10,025 nt of DNA from assembly GCA_017880715.1 (NCBI GenBank), contig JADGRT010000069.1, positions 1 through 10,025 of the forward strand, read 5' to 3'. The stretch's first letter is position 1; every line of letters begins with the position of its first letter. The stretch is from Verrucomicrobiia bacterium (lineage in GTDB: Bacteria; Verrucomicrobiota; Verrucomicrobiia; Limisphaerales; UBA1319). Below are positions 6,738 to 10,025 of the stretch, in pieces. Position numbers and translations under genes: made by a program. Under the pieces are notes generated by a model, which worked only from the letters and a program-made list of their open reading frames with translations, made no database searches and was not told the origin of the DNA.

Positions 6738-6937
6738 ATCGGGAGCTTGCGCGGAGCCATTTTCAGAGTCAAGTGCCGCTTACGGCCGGAAATATTGCAT
6801 ATTACACTCTGCAACACGCCCAATCCATCAAGGAGTTCATGGGCGAGGATGGGCTGGCTTTGGTCATGAAACAGCCGGAGTGGAAATCGAACTTGCGGGC
6901 GATGAGAGAAAAGCACCCTCGCACGTTTGCGAATTAA
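6725..6937 (+). pseudogene. short coding-like remnant, plus strand
   Basis: An open frame of 70 codons whose second half looks like genuine protein: NIAYYTLQHAQSIKEFMGED and then a stretch containing MKQPEWKSNL and ending KHPRTFAN. Composition and amphipathic pattern suggest the C-terminal helices of a larger enzyme. It is unlikely to be an intact gene. The only ATG lies inside the start of the divergent secreted-protein gene (13 bp antisense overlap), and there is no Shine-Dalgarno. The coding-like part begins only after about 6780. I do not recognise the parent family. It could be the tail of a gene deleted by rearrangement, or a small protein with a different start. The following stretch to 7166 shows no gene on either strand. 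Confidence 0.3.
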
Positions 6938-7166
6938 GTCCCGCCTCTTTCCCTGGCTCTCCTCATGGCTTTCGGGCTGTGGGGAGAGCTGGGCGTGGAG
7001 GGTGGGTGGTGAGTTCTTTAGCTATGACTGCTGGGAGGACCAAGTGACGCCAACGAGCGCGAGGCCATGCCGTATCCACAAACCCGGGTCAGTTTATCCG
7101 CCGCGCGTTGTTCCGGTGTGGTTCATGAAAATCGATTTGAGGAACGATGTCTGTGGTTCACGCATC

Positions 7167-7886
7167 CTAACGATGAGGCCCGCCACCACCGCGGCTGCCT
7201 CCTCCTCCGTGAAACCCTCCACCCCCGGTGTGGAAGTTGCCACCGCCTCCACGATAGCCACCCCAATAGCCAGGGCCTCCCAATCCAACCGAAAAAGAAA
7301 ACGCCGGGTAGGAATACCCATAGTACGGATAATAGTAAGGATAATAGCCATAATCGACGTATGTCGGCGGCGCCACATATACGGTCGAGGAAGGAACGTA
7401 AACCGGCGCACTTTGCACGTACGTTACCGCAGGTTGCACGTAGGGCGGCGCGGGCTGGGGACTAGGCGCAACCGATTGAGCCTCCTGCGGCGCCGCGGCA
7501 GCGGTCGGGGCTGGCGGGGCGGTCTGCGCGGTGTTTTCTACCACCTCCTGGCGCTGGCTCAACATGGTGGCAAGCACGCGATCGGACACCCCTTCCCGCC
7601 GCAAATAAATGATTTCGGGCACGCTTAGGTTGTAATCCCTGTGAGCGTTCTGGATAAATGCCAAGATGGTATCCTCGCTAATTTTCGCGCGGGCGAGCTT
7701 CAATATTTCTGGCGCGCCATTCGATAATTGAACCGGAGCGATCTGGTTGGCGGACGCCGTTTCTGCAACGATGGCCGTGGCGGCGGCGGTGGTGGAATTC
7801 TGCGCCGGAGCATCCAAGACCGAACTGACAAATAAAGCCATGCCAGTCATTGGCATCAGCAACCTGGTAAAAAGTTGGATTTTCAT
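7167..7886 (-). CDS. secreted Tyr/Pro- and Gly-rich hypothetical protein
   Basis: I do not recognise a named family. The 239-residue product starts with a signal peptide (1-28; hydrophobic core MTGMALFVSSVL; probable cleavage after APA, before Gln29). A small helical segment (about 57-110: APEILKLARAKISEDTILAF, EIIYLRREGVSDRVLATML) looks like a folded domain. The rest is low complexity: Ala/Pro/Gln-rich (118-150), then repeated P-x-Y-V units (148-176), a Tyr-rich block (YYPYYYPYYGYSYP, 181-194), and a Gly-rich tail (201-239: GGGG with His, Phe and Arg). This pattern suits an envelope-associated or extracellular protein with a flexible, possibly self-associating tail. A moderate GAGATAG lies about six bases before the ATG. 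Its 3' neighbour on the same strand is 429 bp away, so it is probably transcribed alone. Confidence 0.75.
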   Translation of the reverse strand: MKIQLFTRLLMPMTGMALFVSSVLDAPAQNSTTAAATAIVAETASANQIAPVQLSNGAPEILKLARAKISEDTILAFIQNAHRDYNLSVPEIIYLRREGVSDRVLATMLSQRQEVVENTAQTAPPAPTAAAAPQEAQSVAPSPQPAPPYVQPAVTYVQSAPVYVPSSTVYVAPPTYVDYGYYPYYYPYYGYSYPAFSFSVGLGGPGYWGGYRGGGGNFHTGGGGFHGGGGSRGGGGPHR

Positions 7887-8323
7887 AACATCTATCTCTA
7901 CACCTTAACCATCCGCCCATAATAGCGTGCTGTCAACGTTAAGCGCAGCGATTTCGCAAGGTGGTCTGGATTTGAGCGCGGGCAATTGGTTTTTTAGCCA
8001 GGCAACGGTCCTGCGTTCTGATTGCCTGGTTTTGATCCACAGCAGCGCCACCACGGCCACCGGATGGTGATGGTGCGCAATGGGTTAAATGCCAGTGTTA
8101 ATCCTGCTCCACCTGCGGCTGCAAATAGGCTGCCCGCTGCGCGGGCCGGCTGGGGAAGTGCGTCAAAGTCCAGCGCCCGCGCAGCCCACCACGCCGGTGG
8201 AATCCAGCCGCTCATTGACGCCGAGCGGCGGGTGCAGTTTTCGAGGAAAGCTTCCCCTAATTCACGGGGGGATTTACCCCATAGTCAAGGGCCACCGCAG
8301 GGCATAGCATAACGCCCACGCAC
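7887..8323. other. 437-bp divergent intergenic region
   Basis: This region separates the start of the Tyr/Gly-rich protein (minus) from the beta-barrel gene (plus) and should hold both promoters. Open frames exist on both strands, but their translations are low-complexity (Ala/Pro/Trp-rich) and lack ribosome-binding sites, so I call none. A small hairpin CCCGC-TGC-GCGGG is at 8133-8145, and a run of C4/G6/C4 blocks at 8254-8280 is listed separately. A TTGACG is present at 8215-8220 without a matching -10. Confidence 0.55.
8254..8280 (+). promoter_or_regulatory. alternating C4/G6/C4 blocks upstream of beta-barrel gene
   Basis: CCCC (8254-8257), GGGGGG (8266-8271) and CCCC (8277-8280) lie 44 to 70 bases before the ATG at 8324. 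The central G run can pair with either C block, giving two mutually exclusive small hairpins. A regulatory or protein-binding element is possible. No SD-like sequence lies between it and the start codon, and function is unproven. Confidence 0.3.
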
Positions 8324-8887
8324 ATGAAAAAACTTATGAAAAATAAAATGTTTATCGGAGGAACCATCCTGCTGCTGGCCGCAAAGTCAGCCTTGGGAGC
8401 GGGAAACGTGATTAACGATCCGGGTCTGCATTATGAATCGGGCGACACTTACCGATCCAGCGAACTGTCCGTGGACGTGTTCGGGACTGCTTCTCTCGGG
8501 AAATACACTCTGGAACATCCTTCCAATGCGAGAGTCCGGCACAATACCCAACTGGGTGCCGGACTGGGGCTCAGTTATTTCATCACCCGCTACCTCGGCA
8601 TTGGCGCTGACGTTTATTCTGAAAACACCACCGGAGCCTTGGTAGATAGCGCTTCGGCCAATTTGATTCTGCGTCTCCCGCTGGGCAAAAGTGGATTCGC
8701 TCCCTACGTCTTTGGCGGTGGCGGTCGCCAGTTCGATATGGCCCAAGCGTGGTTCGGTCAGGTTGGCGGCGGCATGGAATATCGCTTCACCCCGCATGTG
8801 GGTGCCTTCGTGGACGTCCGCGGGGTGCTGCCGGACGAAAAAAAATATTATGGCGTCGGCCGACTCGGCGTGCGTTTCGCTTTCTAA
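8324..8887 (+). CDS. small outer-membrane beta-barrel protein
   Basis: A 187-residue protein with a signal peptide (Lys-rich start, hydrophobic core MFIGGTILLLAA, cleavage near ALG/AG at about 25-26). It is followed by alternating beta-strand segments typical of an eight-stranded OmpA/OmpW-like barrel: LSVDVFGTASLG (48-59), LGAGLGLSYFIT (77-88), LGIGADVYSE (91-100), ASANLILRLPL (110-120), FAPYVFGGGG (125-134), FGQVGGGMEYRF (144-155), VGAFVDVRGVLP (159-170) and VGRLGVRFAF (178-187). It ends in Phe, as outer-membrane barrels do for BAM-dependent insertion. Probable location is the outer membrane; ligand or role is not deducible. Three ATGs lie within the first nine codons and none has a clear Shine-Dalgarno, so the exact start is uncertain. 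An intrinsic terminator follows 17 bp after the stop, so the gene is monocistronic. Confidence 0.85.
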   Translation: MKKLMKNKMFIGGTILLLAAKSALGAGNVINDPGLHYESGDTYRSSELSVDVFGTASLGKYTLEHPSNARVRHNTQLGAGLGLSYFITRYLGIGADVYSENTTGALVDSASANLILRLPLGKSGFAPYVFGGGGRQFDMAQAWFGQVGGGMEYRFTPHVGAFVDVRGVLPDEKKYYGVGRLGVRFAF

Positions 8888-8904
8888 AGGGTGTTCCCAC
8901 GGCT

Positions 8905-8938
8905 GCGCCGGCGGGAAGTCCGCCGGCGCTTTTTCTTT
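8905..8938 (+). terminator. intrinsic terminator of the beta-barrel gene
   Basis: GCGCCGGCGG (8905-8914) pairs perfectly with CCGCCGGCGC (8920-8929) around the five-base loop GAAGT. TTTTTCTTT (8930-8938) follows directly. This is a canonical Rho-independent terminator, 17 bp after the stop codon. Confidence 0.93.
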
Positions 8939-9032
8939 CCGCAATTTGCGGCCGGCTGGATTAGCCGTCGGGGAGCGCCATCAACCATCCTCGCGGCGGG
9001 GTTCTGCCTCAGGGATAAGGAGGGGTGCAGCC

Positions 9033-9143
9033 ATGAAACATAAAGAGGATTCTTTGGTTCATAAAGGTTGCCGGTTTAGGGATACCCTAGCCTTCTGGCA
9101 TTCGCGCACACGCAGGATCGGGGTCGTCAACGGTCGGTCTTAA
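9033..9143 (+). CDS. possible 36-residue small protein
   Basis: An ATG is preceded by TAAGGAGG (9016-9023), a full match to the anti-Shine-Dalgarno, at 9-base spacing; it is the best ribosome-binding site in the window. The product begins MKHKEDSLVHKGCRFRDTLA, is strongly basic (His, Lys, Arg), has one Cys, and has no membrane segment or signal peptide. I know no matching family. The ORF stands alone between the terminator of the beta-barrel gene and the tRNA. It could be a small basic protein or a leader peptide, or a chance ORF beside a chance SD. The 208 bp from its stop to the tRNA are AT-richer than the surroundings, show no other gene, and probably contain the tRNA promoter. Confidence 0.35.
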   Translation: MKHKEDSLVHKGCRFRDTLAFWHSRTRRIGVVNGRS

Positions 9144-9351
9144 GCGATTGACGAATTAACTTGCCGCCCACTGGCAACCGGGCAAAATAAATCCCTGATG
9201 GCTCGTAACGAACTAGGTTTGATACTGGCGTCCGTTTCCACTGAGAATCGGGCGGATCAGGATTTTGCATCGAATGAGTATCAGATTGCAGTAGCAAAAA
9301 GTCGAATATCCAATTATTAGTACTTCGTAAGTTCTTGATAATAAATAATTT

Positions 9352-9427
9352 GGGCCCATAGCTCAGCGGTTAGAGCAGGCGACTCATAATCGCTTGGTCG
9401 GCGGTTCAAATCCGTCTGGGCCCACCA
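9352..9427 (+). tRNA. tRNA-Ile2 (CAT anticodon, lysidine type)
   Basis: A complete 76-base cloverleaf. The acceptor is GGGCCCA (9352-9358) with TGGGCCC (9417-9423), discriminator A, and an encoded CCA (9425-9427). The D-arm is GCTC/GAGC, the anticodon stem GGCGA/TCGCT (9378-9382, 9390-9394) with loop CTCATAA and anticodon CAT (9385-9387). The T-arm is GGCGG/CCGTC with TTCAAAT. The D-arm-to-variable-loop sequence, including GGCGACTCATAATCGCTTGG, matches what I recall of E. coli ileX rather than elongator or initiator tRNA-Met. It should therefore be the minor isoleucine tRNA whose C34 is changed to lysidine by TilS so that it reads AUA. The A+T-rich leader (9337-9346, GATAATAAAT) could hold a -10 box. 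Confidence 0.93.
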
Positions 9428-9437
9428 TTAAAGCCGA

Positions 9438-9497
9438 AGTGGCAGAGCCGTCCCGGCTCTGTTGCATTTGGTTCAGCGGCGAGACGCCGCTGCCACT
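9438..9497. repeat. double-hairpin palindromic repeat
   Basis: Two perfect hairpins with three-base loops lie 12 bases apart: CAGAGCCG-TCC-CGGCTCTG (9443-9461) and CAGCGGCG-AGA-CGCCGCTG (9474-9492). They are bracketed by an outer inverted repeat AGTGGCAG (9438-9445) / CTGCCACT (9490-9497), so the whole 60 bp can form one nested fold. It lies between the tRNA 3' end and the stop of the convergent gene at 9518. It shares modules with the element at 1334-1373. No T-tract follows, so it is a REP-like repeat rather than a terminator. Confidence 0.75.
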
Positions 9498-9517
9498 CGC
9501 TGCCATTCTGCCCCTTG

Positions 9518-10025
9518 TCAATATCGCCAGACCCAGTCGCCCTGCTGTATGTCCCATTGACCGCTTTTACCCAGTCCCACCTGGCCGCCATCGTCCTTGA
9601 CATTCCATCCCACGGAGTAAAGCAGGTATTGTCCATTGTCCGTTCGGCGGTAATGCAGCGGCTCGCCGCCGATGACATCACGCGGCACGGCTTTCATAAG
9701 CCCGGGCGCCAGCGCCTCCAGGGTTTCTGGAAAACTGCCGTTGGTCCGGCGATACCGCTCGAGCGCGCAGGCAATGGCGGCTTGATCCGCGACCGTCTGG
9801 GCATTGGCGAACTTACGGTTCGCGTTGACAAAGGCTGGCAATAATATGTTGCAAACCATCCGATGCTCCCGGATCACGGCCCACTTGTTTTCCAATGTTT
9901 TTGCGAGACGGTCGGCGTTTTGCTGAATCAGCGGAGGATCGAAACGAGGTGGATGGGTGGTGATTCCGGGCTGAAGAAACTCCGGGAAGCACCGATTGTA
10001 GTTCAATTGCTCGCGGTAGAACCAG
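9518..10025 (-). CDS. hypothetical protein, 3' part only (5' end beyond window)
   Basis: The frame is open to the right edge, entering as WFYREQLNYNRCFPEF, so the true start lies outside; the TTG at 10004-10006 is internal. The visible 168 or so residues contain a charged helical stretch (IQQNADRLAKTLENKWAVIR) and a C-terminal domain. That domain has ALERYRRTNGSFPETLEALA, the segment VPRDVIGGEPLHYRRTDNG and then YLLYSVGWN followed by DDGG, ending GDWVWRY. The layout of Tyr-Arg, Asn-Gly, Phe-Pro, Leu and Pro, then a YSxGWNxxDDGG end, resembles the C-terminal part of pseudopilin-like and related envelope proteins frequent in Verrucomicrobiota. I know no assigned function. No signal peptide can be judged because the N-terminus is missing. 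It is convergent with the tRNA, ending 90 bp from it. Confidence 0.8.
   Translation of the reverse strand, partial: WFYREQLNYNRCFPEFLQPGITTHPPRFDPPLIQQNADRLAKTLENKWAVIREHRMVCNILLPAFVNANRKFANAQTVADQAAIACALERYRRTNGSFPETLEALAPGLMKAVPRDVIGGEPLHYRRTDNGQYLLYSVGWNVKDDGGQVGLGKSGQWDIQQGDWVWRY

Noticed and set aside
6927..7628. Arg-rich 233-codon plus-strand frame
   Set aside because: Antisense to the Tyr/Gly-rich secreted protein; its Arg/Gly runs mirror that gene's low-complexity repeats.
7994..8215. 73-codon minus-strand frame in the divergent intergenic region
   Set aside because: No ribosome-binding site and Ala/Pro/Trp-rich composition with no motif; overlapping frames exist on the other strand too.
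9352..9427. Reading the CAT-anticodon tRNA as tRNA-Met
   Set aside because: The anticodon arm, D-arm and variable loop match the bacterial tRNA-Ile2 (ileX) pattern rather than elongator or initiator Met.
9352..9427. tRNA 3' end as an integration site for a mobile element
   Set aside because: No integrase lies beside the tRNA and no repeat of its 3' end is visible in the window; the xer gene is about 7 kb away and looks like a housekeeping gene.
1..10025. CRISPR array, insertion sequence or phage module
   Set aside because: No regularly spaced direct repeats, no transposase and no phage structural genes are visible.

Overview
This GC-rich window carries nine substantial protein-coding genes, one of them cut by the right edge, plus a 36-codon candidate, one tRNA and several GC-rich palindromic repeats. 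It reads as a chromosomal segment of a member of the Verrucomicrobiota, probably near Pedosphaera/Limisphaerales. This is an inference. It rests on a secreted protein ending in a C-terminal module of a type I associate with that phylum (ending FYRLKQ), on a C-terminal ERYRRTNGSFPETLEALAP-type domain at the right edge, on a Tyr/Gly-rich secreted protein, and on the style of the intergenic palindromes. No ribosomal or other phylogenetic marker is present to settle it.

Left part (1-2481). A minus-strand hypE ([NiFe]-hydrogenase maturation) ends in the diagnostic Pro-Arg-Ile-Cys. It stands alone: no other hyp or hydrogenase gene is visible, and a divergent Xer-family tyrosine recombinase (XerC-like, all catalytic residues present) begins 242 bp upstream of it. 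Left of hypE lie a GAGGAC/GTCCTC-rich inverted repeat and, at the very edge, a prepilin-like AFTLLEL motif in a minus-strand frame that has no start codon.

Centre (2536-4644). An SDR dehydrogenase of the mannonate/fructuronate oxidoreductase type is followed after 3 bp by a homolog of the nickel-pincer lactate racemase LarA. The LarA homolog keeps the cofactor-attachment lysine and the catalytic histidines at family spacing. The pair looks like a translationally coupled unit for 2-hydroxy acids, possibly sugar acids such as gluconate/mannonate.

Right-centre (4881-7886). Three minus-strand genes encode a proline-rich protein with a terminal glycogen-binding (CBM48/AMPK-type) domain, a secreted multi-domain beta-sandwich protein, and a secreted Tyr/Pro/Gly-rich protein. 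A short plus-strand coding-like remnant lies between the second and third.

Right part (8324-10025). A small outer-membrane beta-barrel gene is followed by a textbook intrinsic terminator. Next come a possible 36-codon gene with a perfect Shine-Dalgarno, a tRNA-Ile2 with a CAT anticodon and encoded CCA, a double-hairpin repeat, and the 3' part of a minus-strand gene that runs off the window.

I do not see an obvious defence, CRISPR, phage or secondary-metabolite system. The most promising unit is the SDR-LarA homolog pair. The intergenic palindromes and the hairpin block upstream of the beta-barrel gene are the main structured sequences the genes do not explain.
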